A DNA stretch of 41,185 bases from Bradyrhizobium sp. NAS96.2 (GCF_001908235.1 NZ_LGHK01000092.1:1-41185); one strand, 5' to 3'; positions 24,802 through 33,388 are shown, numbered from the stretch's first letter. The notes: generated by a model not told the origin, from the letters alone. Numbers and translations are program-made.

Positions 24802-26126
24802 CGGTTATCCAATGTCAGCAGCGCGACCAGCATCAGCACGATCGCTGGCCCGGTCTTGACCAGCGCGCCGAGCGGCTCGATCCAGAGATCGGGCGTCAGG
24901 ACCGCCGATGCCGCCATATAGCCGAGCGAGGCGACGATGCCGGCGACAAGGCCGAACGCCGCGGTGCGGCGGATCGCGATCAGCACGCCGATGCTCATGT
25001 CCATCAGGCTGGTCAGTACCGTCACCGGCCCGACCAGAGCAGGCGGGAAGTGATGCTCGCTCAGGATGCCGGCGGCGGCATCATAGGAGATGACCAGCGC
25101 GATGAAACCGGAAGCAACCCAGAATAGCACGAGGCTTGCGAAGATCAGCGCCTTGATCAGGAACAGTCGCGCAAACCATTTGTCCTGGATGGTCGCGGGT
25201 CGGCCGCCGACCGCCTGCGCGATCGTCTTCGGCACGATGCCGGTCGCTGCCATCCAGGCCGTGGGATCGCCGGTGACGCCACGGCGCAGCTCGGCAATCG
25301 CATTGGAGCGCATCGGCGGCATCCAGCCGAGGCGGCTCGTGAGATCGCCGAGACGGGCGCCAAGATCAATCAGGAACGATGGGGACGCGATGCGAAAATG
25401 TTTCGCCGTGCCGAATGACCAGCGGAATTGGGCGATGACGCCGCCGAGCGAGACCGGCTGCTTCTGCATCAGGTCCCATGTCACCGAGCGCACCGCATCA
25501 TCGGCGGCATCGCGCGCCGCGAGCCAGGCGATGGTGGCGGCGATATCCTCGACCGCAACCGGCTGGAACGGCGTTGCCGCCTCGTCGGCCGGCAAATCCA
25601 CCGGCAGCGCCGCCAGCGCGCGCAGCATGGCGCTGCCGCCATAGGCCGATGGCGCAATCACAAAACCGGGGCGCAGGATCGCGTAGGCGATGCCGGACTC
25701 AGCGATCAGCCGTTCGGCCTCGCGCTTGGTGGTGCTGAAGGCCGTGCGATCCTCGCAGGCTATGCCGGGAATCGAAATGTGCACCAGACGGATGGCGCGG
25801 TCGCTGTCGCGGATCGCCTGCAGCAGTCGCGCCACGAAGTCGCGATGCACCGCGCTTGTGTCGCTGCCCGGACCATCCTGCAACACGCCGAGGCAGTTCA
25901 CGACGACATCGGCCTCATGCGTGCGAAGCAGCTGCGTCAGGTCAGCGACATCCATCGCTATCACGGGCAGCTCGAGATCGGCTGCGCTCATCTTTTGTGC
26001 AGCCGTGAAATGCCGCGCGATCCCGATCGCGCGAAAGCCGCGAGCCCTGAGATCGTCGGTGACATAGCGTCCGATCAGGCCCGACGCGCCGAGCACGAGG
26101 ATATTGTGTGATGCGCCGTCACTCAT
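24798..26126 (-). CDS. SDR/NAD-binding oxidoreductase fused to DoxX-like membrane domain
   Basis: 442 residues in two parts. Residues 8-220 are an extended-SDR, NmrA-like domain: the ILVLGASGLIGRYV nucleotide motif, VVVNCLGVLQD and ILRPGFVIAP. From about residue 315 there are four hydrophobic helices in the pattern of DoxX-like proteins (SLVLFWVASGFIALVIS, TVLTSLMDMSIGVLIAI and others). The fusion anchors a nucleotide-binding domain to the inner membrane and may take part in redox handling. It lies in a minus-strand set with DUF2269, 16 bp upstream, and the DCC gene, which overlaps it. DUF393 and DoxX proteins often travel together. Substrate unknown. Confidence 0.88.
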   Translation of the reverse strand: MSDGASHNILVLGASGLIGRYVTDDLRARGFRAIGIARHFTAAQKMSAADLELPVIAMDVADLTQLLRTHEADVVVNCLGVLQDGPGSDTSAVHRDFVARLLQAIRDSDRAIRLVHISIPGIACEDRTAFSTTKREAERLIAESGIAYAILRPGFVIAPSAYGGSAMLRALAALPVDLPADEAATPFQPVAVEDIAATIAWLAARDAADDAVRSVTWDLMQKQPVSLGGVIAQFRWSFGTAKHFRIASPSFLIDLGARLGDLTSRLGWMPPMRSNAIAELRRGVTGDPTAWMAATGIVPKTIAQAVGGRPATIQDKWFARLFLIKALIFASLVLFWVASGFIALVISYDAAAGILSEHHFPPALVGPVTVLTSLMDMSIGVLIAIRRTAAFGLVAGIVASLGYMAASAVLTPDLWIEPLGALVKTGPAIVLMLVALLTLDNR

Positions 26127-26142
26127 GAATACGGATCATGCT

Positions 26143-26610
26143 CTAGAATGGTTTCGCGATCATCAGCCAGAGGATGATCATCACCGAGCCGAAGCCGGGA
26201 ATCCCGAACAGAAACCAGCGGCGAAACAGCGCATGGTAGCGCGGCGGGAGCGGCAGACCCTTGTCGGCCGCCGCCTGTGCGAGGTCGCGCATCTCCATCT
26301 GCATGAAGACGACGGGAACCCAGAACACGCCGGCCAGCGCGTAGAGCGCCAGCGACAGCAAGAGCCAACGCTCGGTCAGGCTGGTTGCCGACAACAACAT
26401 CAGCAGTCCGCCGCTGACCGGCTGCAACAGCACGGCGCTCAGCGTGAAGATCATGTCCGCGATCACCACCGTCGCCGCCGTGCGTGCGATGAACGCCGCA
26501 TCCTGCGTGCGATGCGCCGCCAGCATGAAGAAGGCGATGCCGGTCCCGGTGCCGAGGATCACGATGGCGCCGAGCACATGCAGATATTTGATCAGGAAAT
26601 AGAGCGTCAT
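26143..26610 (-). CDS. DUF2269 family integral membrane protein
   Basis: 155 residues with four hydrophobic helices. The start YFLIKYLHVLGAIVILGTGTGIAFFML is the family's usual N-terminus, with a His in the first helix. MFR-like basic residues follow near the C-terminus (YHALFRRWFLFGIPGFGSV). ATG 26610 gives this start; an in-frame extension to 26691 adds 27 non-hydrophobic residues without family match. It precedes the SDR-DoxX gene by 16 bp, so the two probably share a transcript with the DCC gene. Family function is unknown; heme or quinone binding has been suggested by analogy only. Confidence 0.85.
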   Translation of the reverse strand: MTLYFLIKYLHVLGAIVILGTGTGIAFFMLAAHRTQDAAFIARTAATVVIADMIFTLSAVLLQPVSGGLLMLLSATSLTERWLLLSLALYALAGVFWVPVVFMQMEMRDLAQAAADKGLPLPPRYHALFRRWFLFGIPGFGSVMIILWLMIAKPF

Positions 26611-26971
26611 CGCAGTCCGCTCGCGATCGGGCCGGTTTCGGCGCGCACAAATACCGCCGCTGCCATAGGCCGTGCGCGCGCAAAAATCCACTGCGGCGGC
26701 GCATGCGGAGTACCCACGTCGCGTTTGGATCGCACGCCAAATCCTGGCGGCGAATCAGCCCCGAATGAGCTTTTTCCAAGCAACGGCACTGTCATACTGC
26801 GCGCGCGATTCATGCTTTGCACAGGGCCGGACCAGCAATCGGTCGCTTGAACCCGGCAAGTGTCCTTTTTCGGAACAAGTTTTCATGACACTGATGCAAA
26901 AAACCCACACGTTAACCGATAATTAACGATGGACCTTGAAGGCGGCCCTCCGACTTGCTTTGATTAGATGC
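26611..26971. other. Gene-free stretch between divergent DUF2269 and GNAT genes
   Basis: No supportable reading frame with family match was found in these 361 bases. The right 120 bases are AT-richer (for example CAAGTGTCCTTTTTCGGAAC) and hold a CtrA-type box. The left part carries no recognised element. It should contain the promoters of both flanking genes. Confidence 0.6.
26912..26927 (+). promoter_or_regulatory. CtrA-type binding site upstream of the GNAT gene
   Basis: TTAACCGATAATTAAC fits the alphaproteobacterial CtrA consensus TTAA-N7-TTAAC exactly. It ends 44 bp before the GNAT start codon, a spacing seen in CtrA-controlled promoters. No other full match was noticed by eye in the window. 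Binding is inferred from the sequence. Confidence 0.65.
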
Positions 26972-27481
26972 ATGAGCACAACGCTAATCGAGGTCCGGCC
27001 AGCCAAAGCTGCAGACGCAGCCTCGGTGGCGTCTACCCATGACGAAGCCTGGCGCTCGGCGTATCAGGGAATCATCCCCGGCGCCGAACTCGAAAAGCTG
27101 ATCAATCGCCGCGGCCCGCAATGGTGGGACAGCGCCATCCGCAAGGGCAGCCGCGTCAGCGTGCTGGTGTTCGGTGACAGGATCGCGGGCTACGCCAATT
27201 ATGGCCGCAACCGCGCCCGCAGCCTGCATTTCGAAGGCGAGATCTACGAGCTCTATCTGCGGCCGGAATTCCAGGGCCTTGGCTTCGGCCGGCGCCTGTT
27301 CGCCGCAGCCCGCCGCGACCTGATGCAGAGCGGCCTGAAGAGCATGGTGATCTGGGCGCTCTCCGACAACGAGCCGGCGACCGAGTTTTACCGTGCGCTG
27401 GGCGGCCGGATGGTGGCGCGCTCCTCGGAGCGGTTCGGGCCGAAGTCGCTCGACAAGGTCGCTTTCGCCTGGGCCAACTGA
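26972..27481 (+). CDS. GNAT-family N-acetyltransferase
   Basis: 169 residues. The acetyl-CoA-binding motif A is present as LYLRPEFQGLGFGRRLFAAARRD (Q-x2-G-x-G), with beta-strand IYELYL before it. A motif-B-like ALSDNEPATEFYRALGG follows near the C-terminus. The N-terminus EVRPAKAADAASVASTHDEAWRSAYQG is typical of acetyltransferases of the amino-group type. The acceptor substrate is unknown. ATG 26972 is chosen; the in-frame TTG at 26936 adds twelve residues without similarity. A CtrA box lies 44 bp upstream, suggesting cell-cycle-linked control. Confidence 0.9.
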   Translation: MSTTLIEVRPAKAADAASVASTHDEAWRSAYQGIIPGAELEKLINRRGPQWWDSAIRKGSRVSVLVFGDRIAGYANYGRNRARSLHFEGEIYELYLRPEFQGLGFGRRLFAAARRDLMQSGLKSMVIWALSDNEPATEFYRALGGRMVARSSERFGPKSLDKVAFAWAN

Positions 27482-27646
27482 AAATCCTGCTTCTCTCGCA
27501 GCTGCAGCAAGGCTAAACCAGCCGGAGCGCTGCGCGCGACGGCCAGCCCGGCCCCACGGCCGGGCCCGAAGTCGTTTTGCGGTCTGGCGGCGCCAACCAA
27601 AAAATCACATCGTCCTCAACTTCCAAAAGGCCACGCGGAGCAATCC

Positions 27647-28177
27647 ATGCGTATCGACGCCATATCGATCGGAAAAAATCCGCCCCACGACGTCAACGTC
27701 ATCATCGAGGTTGCCGTCGGCGGCGAGCCCATCAAGTACGAGATGGACAAGGAGGCCGGCACGCTCGTGGTGGACCGCTTCCTCTACACGCCGATGCGCT
27801 ATCCCGGCAATTACGGCTTCATCCCGCACACGCTGTCGGGCGACGGCGATCCCTGCGACGTGCTGATCGTCAACACCCGCGCGATCGTGCCGGGCGCCGT
27901 GATGAGCGTGCGCGTGGTCGGCGTGCTCCTGATGGAGGACGAGGCCGGCGGTGACGAGAAGATCATCGCGGTGCCGTCATCGAAGCTGACCCAGCGCTAC
28001 GACAAGGTGCAGAACTACAGCGACCTGCCCGACATCACGCTGCAGCAGATCCAGCACTTCTTCGAGCACTACAAGGATCTCGAGAAGGGCAAATGGGTGA
28101 AGGTGCTGCGCTGGGGCGACGCCGACGAGGCCCGCAAGCTGATCCTCGAAGGCATCGAGCGCGCGAAGAAGAAGTGA
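27647..28177 (+). CDS. ppa: Inorganic pyrophosphatase (family I)
   Basis: 176 residues, the bacterial hexameric type. The signature DGDPCDVL holds the metal-binding aspartates; family segments NYGFIPHTLSGDGD, VVDRFLYTPMRYPG and DLPDITLQQIQHFFEHYKDLE are present. The enzyme splits pyrophosphate to phosphate in the cytoplasm and drives nucleic-acid and aminoacyl-tRNA synthesis. ATG 27647 starts MRIDAISIGKNPP, as in other alphaproteobacteria. A GC-rich stem, CCCGGCC with GGCCGGG at 27547-27564, lies 83 bp upstream, with no T run. It is convergent with folD, with a palindromic repeat between. Confidence 0.98.
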   Translation: MRIDAISIGKNPPHDVNVIIEVAVGGEPIKYEMDKEAGTLVVDRFLYTPMRYPGNYGFIPHTLSGDGDPCDVLIVNTRAIVPGAVMSVRVVGVLLMEDEAGGDEKIIAVPSSKLTQRYDKVQNYSDLPDITLQQIQHFFEHYKDLEKGKWVKVLRWGDADEARKLILEGIERAKKK

Positions 28178-28204
28178 CGGCGTAGCCGATACGGCGCCCT
28201 CTCC

Positions 28205-28288
28205 CGTCATTGCGAGGAGCGTAGCGACGAAGCAATCCATGCTTCCACAAGCGGAGAGATGGATTGCTTCGCTCCGCTCGCAATGACG
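28205..28288 (+). repeat. Dispersed 85-bp palindromic repeat, copy 5
   Basis: Same arms and orientation as the copy at 1061, one base shorter. It lies between the convergent ppa and folD genes, 28 bases after the ppa stop. Confidence 0.9.
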
Positions 28289-28309
28289 GCGGAAGTACTT
28301 TTCGCTATC

Positions 28310-29194
28310 TCACACCGCCGGCGCGGCGAGGCCGGCAATCGCGCAGGCGGCGCGCAGCGTGTTGACCAGCAGGCAAGCCACCGTCATCTGCCCGACGCCG
28401 CCGGGCACCGGCGTGATCGCGCCGGCGACATCAAGCGCTTCCTGGAATGCGACGTCGCCGACCAGCTTCGGCTTGCCGCCGGGCACCGGAATGCGGTTGA
28501 TACCGACATCGATCACGGTCGCGCCTGGCTTGATCCAGTCGCCACGCACCATCTCCGGACGGCCGACCGCGGCATAGACCAGGTCGGCCTGGGCGCAGAG
28601 CTTTGCCAGATCGCGCGAGCGCGAATGGGCGATCGTCACCGTCGCGTTCTCGTTCAGCAGCAATTGCACCAGCGGACGGCCGACCAGATTGGAGCGGCCG
28701 ATCACGATCGCGTTCATGCCCTCGATCGAGGCGTGCACGCTCTTGGTCAGGATGATGCAGCCGAGCGGCGTGCAGGGCGACAGCGCGGCCAGGCCGCCGG
28801 CGAGCCGGCCGGCATTGTTCGGGTGCAAGCCGTCGACGTCCTTGGCCGGGTCGATGGCGTTGATGATGGTCTCGGTGTGCAGCGATTTCGGCAGCGGCAG
28901 CTGCACCAGGATGCCGTGCACCAGCGGATCGCGGTTGAGCCGCGCGATCAGCGCCAGCAGATCGGCCTGCGACACGTCCTCCGGCAGCTTGTGTTCGAAC
29001 GAGGCCATGCCGGCGGCCTGGGTCTGGGTGTGCTTGCTGCGGACATAGACTTCGCTGGCCGGATCGTGGCCGACCAGCACCACGGCGAGCCCCGGCGTGA
29101 GCGAATGGTCGCGCTTGACGCGGGCGACCTCGGCGGCGACGCGGGCGCGAAGTTCGGCGGCGATGGCTTTTCCGTCAATGATGCGGGCGGTCAT
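28310..29194 (-). CDS. folD: Bifunctional methylenetetrahydrofolate dehydrogenase/cyclohydrolase
   Basis: 294 residues. Interconverts 5,10-methylene-, methenyl- and 10-formyl-tetrahydrofolate with NADP in one-carbon metabolism. Family signatures are YVRSKHTQTQAAGM (with the catalytic Lys), GILVQLPLP, VDGLHPNNAGRL, IGRSNLVGRP and PVPGGVGQMTVACLL. Length is normal. ATG 29194 almost touches the stop of the YggU gene upstream, so the two are probably translated from one mRNA with yggT. It is last in this set, followed by a palindromic repeat. Confidence 0.98.
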   Translation of the reverse strand: MTARIIDGKAIAAELRARVAAEVARVKRDHSLTPGLAVVLVGHDPASEVYVRSKHTQTQAAGMASFEHKLPEDVSQADLLALIARLNRDPLVHGILVQLPLPKSLHTETIINAIDPAKDVDGLHPNNAGRLAGGLAALSPCTPLGCIILTKSVHASIEGMNAIVIGRSNLVGRPLVQLLLNENATVTIAHSRSRDLAKLCAQADLVYAAVGRPEMVRGDWIKPGATVIDVGINRIPVPGGKPKLVGDVAFQEALDVAGAITPVPGGVGQMTVACLLVNTLRAACAIAGLAAPAV

Positions 29195-29195
29195 G

Positions 29196-29531
29196 TCAGT
29201 CCTTCGTCTTTTGGTTCGGCCCGGCCGCCGTCAGCTTCCGCAATGTCTCGCCAAGGCTCTTCGGGTCGCCGTCGACCGCCACCTGCTTCAGCCGCGAGGT
29301 GGCGCCGGACAGCAGCTTCACCCTGGCCTTGGGCACGCCGAGCGCCTTGGCCAGCAACTCGGTCACCGCGCGGTTGGCCTCGCCGCCTTCCGCAACGGCG
29401 CGCACCCGCACCTTCACCACCGAGCGGCCGTTGGCCAGCGTTTCGATCCCGTCGATGTCGTCGCGGCCGCCGCGCGGCGTCACGCGCAAGGCGATGCTGA
29501 TGCCCTCGGTGGAGTAGCGCCAAGGCTCCAT
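29196..29531 (-). CDS. yggU: YggU / DUF167 family protein
   Basis: 111 residues. The DUF167 domain is clear: RVTPRGGRDDIDGIE, VKVRVRAVAEGGEANRAVTELLAKALGV and LLSGATSRLKQV. This small alpha/beta protein is widespread, often next to yggT, and its function is not settled. ATG 29531 is used; a TTG directly before it is the alternative. It lies between yggT, 37 bp upstream, and folD, one base downstream. The C-terminal tail (AAGPNQKTKD) is short and charged. Confidence 0.93.
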   Translation of the reverse strand: MEPWRYSTEGISIALRVTPRGGRDDIDGIETLANGRSVVKVRVRAVAEGGEANRAVTELLAKALGVPKARVKLLSGATSRLKQVAVDGDPKSLGETLRKLTAAGPNQKTKD

Positions 29532-29568
29532 CAAAAAGGATCCATTAGCGGAGGCCCATCGCGAGGGG

Positions 29569-29859
29569 TCAGATCACGTTGGGATAGATGTAATAGGCAA
29601 TCACCCGCTGGAGGAACATGATGATCAGGATCACGATGATCGGCGAGATATCAAGGCCGCCCAGATTGGGCATCACGTTGCGAATCGGCCGCAGCACCGG
29701 CTCGGTGATCCGGTAGAGGAACTCGGCCACCGCCGAGACGAATTGGTTGCGCGTGTTGACCACATTGAAGGCGACCAGCCAGGACAGGATCGCGGAGGCG
29801 ATCAAGAGCCAGACATAGAGGTCGAGGACGATGATGACGATGTCGAGAACAGCGCGCAT
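29569..29859 (-). CDS. yggT: YggT family integral membrane protein
   Basis: 96 residues with two hydrophobic segments, at about 3-28 and 70-90. The family pattern is visible: LDLYVWLLIASAILSWLVAF, then ITEPVLRPIRNVMPNLGGLDISPI. YggT proteins are inner-membrane proteins with roles proposed in osmotic tolerance and cell division or shape. ATG 29859 gives the normal start MRAVLDIVII; the frame extends a further 21 codons upstream without similarity. It heads the yggT-yggU-folD set. Confidence 0.93.
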   Translation of the reverse strand: MRAVLDIVIIVLDLYVWLLIASAILSWLVAFNVVNTRNQFVSAVAEFLYRITEPVLRPIRNVMPNLGGLDISPIIVILIIMFLQRVIAYYIYPNVI

Positions 29860-30076
29860 ATGTTGGGAGCTCGCGGGTGGGACGACCAATTGAAGCGCAA
29901 CGAGACCGGACTGAGCCGCCATCGCGCGTTTGAGCAGGATCTTCTCGGAAAACCGCTACGCGCTTTTCGCTAACGCGGCCCGCCGGGTCCGGATCATGCT
30001 CTAAATATCGGTTCGGCCCCCCGCAAACAAGGGAAGTTCCCGGCGGGACGGGCCGAAAACCGCTGTTTCAGCGTTC

Positions 30077-30105
30077 TTGACTTGGCCTTGGGCGGGACTG
30101 TAAAT
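30077..30105 (+). promoter_or_regulatory. Probable tRNA-Ala promoter
   Basis: TTGACT (30077-30082) and GTAAAT (30100-30105) are 17 bp apart. The -35 box is a strong sigma-70 match and the -10 box a fair one. A start near 30112 would give a 40-base leader before the tRNA at 30152. Confidence 0.55.
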
Positions 30106-30151
30106 GGCGCCCGACTGACGGCCGGGACACTCAGCAACACCCGGCCGCGAT

Positions 30152-30227
<76 letters not shown>

Positions 30228-30240
30228 GCCTTCGCTCGCT

Positions 30241-30440
30241 TCGCGAGCTACGGCTCGGCAAGCCCGGAAAGTCCATCGTAGCGAAGTGAGCGAAGGCTGC
30301 CTCGCCATAGCCCGAAGGGCGACGGCGGGCTGGGCGCCACAATCCACCTCTCGCGAGCTTCGGCTCGGCAAGCCCGGATAGTCCATCGCAGCGAAGTGAG
30401 CGAAAGCTGCCCGGCGTAGCCGGTAGGGCGAAGTCGGGCT
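30241..30440 (+). repeat. Two tandem 90-bp repeats 3' of tRNA-Ala
   Basis: Unit A (30241-30331) and unit B (30351-30440) start with TCGCGAGCTACGGCTCGGCA and TCGCGAGCTTCGGCTCGGCA. They share GTCCATCG, AGCGAAGTGAGCGAA, GTAGGGCGAAGTCGGGCT-like ends and most of the rest, with a period of 110 bp. A TTCGCTCGCT stretch precedes unit A. No coding potential is supported here. Confidence 0.8.
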
Positions 30441-30468
30441 CCTGCCGCAAACTCCGCCCCAATTCGCC

Positions 30469-31278
30469 TCACGTCCCCGTAAACCGCGGCGGCCGCTTCT
30501 CCACAAAGCTCGCGACGCCTTCCCGGAAATCATTGCCCTTCAGCGCGATCTGCATCTCGCGGTTGGCGTCGATGGTGGCTTCGGCGAGGGTCTGGAACGG
30601 CACGTCGTAGACTTGGCGCTTGATCACCGCGATCGCGCTCGGGGAGACGAAATCGGCGAGGTCGCGGGCATAGGCGTAGGTTTCCTCGCGCAGCTTCTCC
30701 GGCCGCGACAGCCGGTTGACGAGGCCGATGCGCAGCGCCTCGGCGGCCGACACCCGACGCGCCGACATCAAGAGATCGAGCGCGTTGGCATGGCCGACGA
30801 TGCGCGGCAGCATCCAGCTGATGCCGTGCTCGGCGATCAGGCCGCGCCGCGCGAAGGCTGTCGTGAACACCGCACTGTCGGCCGCGAAGCGCAAATCGCA
30901 ATACAGCGCGTGGACCAGGCCGATGCCGGCGGTGGCGCCGTTGAGCATCGCGATCACGGGCTTCTTGATGGCGGGGTAGTAGGCATAGCGCGTCTGCCAG
31001 TCGGCGCGGCGGTTCATGTCGAACGGAATGCTCTCGCCGCGCCTGACCTCGTTGGGATCGATCCCCTTCAGCGCGTCCATGTCGGCGCCGGCGCAGAAGC
31101 CGCGGCCCGCGCCGGTCAAGATGATGACGCGAACATCGTCGTCGTTCGATGCAGCCTCCATCGCGTGGCGCACGTCGCGCTCCATGATCGCGGTCCACGC
31201 ATTCATGCGGTCGGGGCGATTGAGCGTGATGGTCGCGATCCGGTCGCTGACCTCATAGAGGATGTGCTGGTAGCTCAC
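30469..31278 (-). CDS. Enoyl-CoA hydratase/isomerase family protein
   Basis: 269 residues of the crotonase fold. The oxyanion-hole segments are GRGFCAGADMDALKG and NGATAGIGLVHALYCDLRFAADSA. A Glu in GLIAEHGISWMLPRIVG is at the usual catalytic position, so hydratase activity is possible. The enzyme would hydrate trans-2-enoyl-CoA in fatty-acid or related acyl-CoA degradation; exact substrate unknown. GTG 31278 is chosen since GGGAG precedes it by seven bases and the protein then starts SYQHILYEVSDRIATITLNRP. A longer frame to 31467 runs through the amidotransferase gene's end and lacks similarity. It is downstream of that gene on the same strand, with 116 bp between. Confidence 0.93.
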   Translation of the reverse strand: MSYQHILYEVSDRIATITLNRPDRMNAWTAIMERDVRHAMEAASNDDDVRVIILTGAGRGFCAGADMDALKGIDPNEVRRGESIPFDMNRRADWQTRYAYYPAIKKPVIAMLNGATAGIGLVHALYCDLRFAADSAVFTTAFARRGLIAEHGISWMLPRIVGHANALDLLMSARRVSAAEALRIGLVNRLSRPEKLREETYAYARDLADFVSPSAIAVIKRQVYDVPFQTLAEATIDANREMQIALKGNDFREGVASFVEKRPPRFTGT

Positions 31279-31394
31279 GGCGATCTCCCTGTGCCTTGTT
31301 GTTATTGATCCGCGCGGCGATGCGAGCCGCGCGCGGCAGCCGACAGTAGCACATCCATCAGAATGAAAAGGTGGCGCGAAATTCCGCGCGGCGG

Positions 31395-32210
31395 CTATTC
31401 GGCGGCCTGCAGCAGCACCGGCTGCGGCACACGCGCGGTCCAGCCATCGATGAAATGCTTCAGCCACGCCCGCTCAGCGGCATCGTGCACGGCGCGTTCG
31501 GCGAAGTGCAGATGACGCGGTTGCGCACCCGGGGAATCCATTCGCGCGCAACCGCGCGCGGTCCAGCGATGCATCATCGCGTAGGTCACGTCGGGATGGA
31601 ATTGCAGGCCGAAGGCATTGCCGAACTGGAACGCCTGCACCGGAAAATCATTGCCCTCTGCAAGCAGGTCCGCGCCGTCGGGCAGTTGAAATCCCTCGCC
31701 ATGCCAGTGATAGACGCGCGCCGGCCAGTCCGGGCACAGCGCGCGCCCTGCCGCCGTCGGCCTGACCGGGTAATAACCGACCTCGACACGGCCTTCCGGA
31801 TGCGGCGCGACGCGCGCGCCGAGTTGCCGCGCCAGCATCTGTGCACCGAGGCAGATGCCCAGGAACGGACGCTGCTCGCGCAACGGAATTGCGATCCAGT
31901 CGATCTCGCGCCGGACGTAGTCGTCGGGATCATTGGCGCTCATCGGGCCGCCGCAGATCACCGCGCCGGCATGCGTCTCGAGCGTGTCGGGCAGTGCGTC
32001 GCCGAAGCGCGGACGGCGGATGTCGAGAGGGTAGCCCAGCGCGCGCAGGGCGTTGCCGATCCGGCCGGGAGTCGAGGTCTCCTGATGCAGCACGATCAGC
32101 ACCGGCCGCTGCGAAACCTGATCCAAGATCTGATCTACCGGCGTGACCGCGGCCGGCCTTCGGTTTGCGAAGGGCACCACGACACGGGTTTGGTCAGACC
32201 GGAACGACAT
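31395..32210 (-). CDS. Class I glutamine amidotransferase-like protein
   Basis: 271 residues. The class I amidotransferase core shows VICGGPMSANDPDD, the nucleophile elbow FLGICLGAQMLA (Cys) and GLQFHPDVTY, with His and with Asp replacing the usual Glu. This lone-domain type resembles GuaA-like proteins that hydrolyse glutamine or act on small amides. A 35-residue N-terminal extension and a C-terminal tail of about 40 residues flank the domain. No partner synthase gene is adjacent, so the ammonia acceptor is unknown. ATG 32210 is used. It is flanked by 116 bp to the enoyl-CoA hydratase gene downstream and 171 bp to the SDR gene upstream. Confidence 0.88.
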   Translation of the reverse strand: MSFRSDQTRVVVPFANRRPAAVTPVDQILDQVSQRPVLIVLHQETSTPGRIGNALRALGYPLDIRRPRFGDALPDTLETHAGAVICGGPMSANDPDDYVRREIDWIAIPLREQRPFLGICLGAQMLARQLGARVAPHPEGRVEVGYYPVRPTAAGRALCPDWPARVYHWHGEGFQLPDGADLLAEGNDFPVQAFQFGNAFGLQFHPDVTYAMMHRWTARGCARMDSPGAQPRHLHFAERAVHDAAERAWLKHFIDGWTARVPQPVLLQAAE

Positions 32211-32381
32211 TGCCTCTGCTTGAAGGTTTGGCCTCTGCTTAAGGATTCGGCACGTAAGGTGCGATCATAGCTAAGTGGTCGTTAACATCGTGTGAGTTTG
32301 CGCACACACCCAGGCGAAGCAAATTGCGGGCCAGAAACAACGACGATCAATGGGCGCGTTGCGGGGAGAAGCGAGCAGCTG

Positions 32382-33161
32382 CTAGCGCTTGCGGAGCTGG
32401 AAGCCGCCGACAGCCGTCAGGATGAAGGAGCGCGGAAACAGCCGCAGCAGGAACGGCACGACCTTGATGAAGGCGCCTGGCAACACGGCCCGCTTGTTGG
32501 CCATCAGGCCGCGATAGGCCTGGCGGGCGACCTCGGCAGGCGCGACGTTGAGGATCGCGGAATCGAAGCCAGGCGCGAAGCCGGCGCGGTCCTGAAACTC
32601 GGAGGGCACCGGACCCGGGCAAACCACGGTAACTCGCACGCCCTTCGGCGCCAGCTCACAGCGCATCGCCTCGGAGAACGAGAGCACATAGGCCTTGCTG
32701 GCATAGTAGACGGCCATGCCGGGGCCGGGCAGGAAGCCGGCGATCGAGCCGAGATTGAGGATGCCGCCGCGGTTGCGGATCAGCTGATCGGCAAAACGCA
32801 GCGTCAGGTCGGTCAGCGCGCGGATGTTGACGTTGATGATGTTGAGCTGCTCGGCACGGTCGCGCTCGATGGCGAGGCCAAACAGGCCGAAGCCGGCATT
32901 GTTGACGAGATATTCGACCTCGACCCCGGCCTCGGTCAGGGCCTGCACGATCCGGTCGCCCGCATCGCTCTGCTGGAGGTCACAGGGGATCACGATCGGG
33001 GCCGCGCCGCCCTTGGCCCCAAGCTCGTCGGCGAGCGCCTTCAGGCGGTCGGCGCGCCGCGCCACCAGCGCCAGACGGTGACCATTCGATGCAAACACGC
33101 GCGCCAGTTCGGTGCCTATGCCCGCCGATGCCCCGGTTATCAGCGTCACACGCTCAGCCAC
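32382..33161 (-). CDS. Classical short-chain dehydrogenase/reductase
   Basis: 259 residues. The cofactor motif TGASAGIG is at 9-16; the VARR after strand two suggests NADPH preference. NNAGFG, the catalytic Ser in LNLGSIAGFLPG and YYASK complete the classical site. A late hydrophobic patch (FIKVVPFLLRLFP) is like that in SDRs of the DltE/YqjQ group, which are often membrane-associated. Substrate not known. GTG 33161 is the first codon matching family starts (AERVTLITGASAGIG). The gene is monocistronic in appearance, 227 bp from the TerB-like gene upstream. Confidence 0.93.
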   Translation of the reverse strand: MAERVTLITGASAGIGTELARVFASNGHRLALVARRADRLKALADELGAKGGAAPIVIPCDLQQSDAGDRIVQALTEAGVEVEYLVNNAGFGLFGLAIERDRAEQLNIINVNIRALTDLTLRFADQLIRNRGGILNLGSIAGFLPGPGMAVYYASKAYVLSFSEAMRCELAPKGVRVTVVCPGPVPSEFQDRAGFAPGFDSAILNVAPAEVARQAYRGLMANKRAVLPGAFIKVVPFLLRLFPRSFILTAVGGFQLRKR

Positions 33162-33388
33162 GTTTCAATCTCTTACTGCAAATTCTAGTGAGGTCCCCAA
33201 CAAGGCGACGAGAGCATAGGCATGCGGTGGGACGCAAGCCGCGTATGGGGTTGTGGACAGCTACCGGGACGTCGGTTTCGGGACGAAACGACCAATTTTC
33301 AGTCGGATCGCCCCCAATCGCGGCGGACATTAAAGTTTCGTCATCCGTGATGCCGGCGACGATGCTCCTGCTTGCGCGGCCAACCGTG

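Noticed and set aside
27547..27564. Terminator after the GNAT gene.
   Set aside because: The GC stem is good but is not followed by a T run, so it is only mentioned with ppa.
30241..30440. Possible CRISPR array because of repeated units.
   Set aside because: There are only two units of 90 bp with a 19-bp gap and no cas gene; this is a tandem repeat, not repeat-spacer structure.
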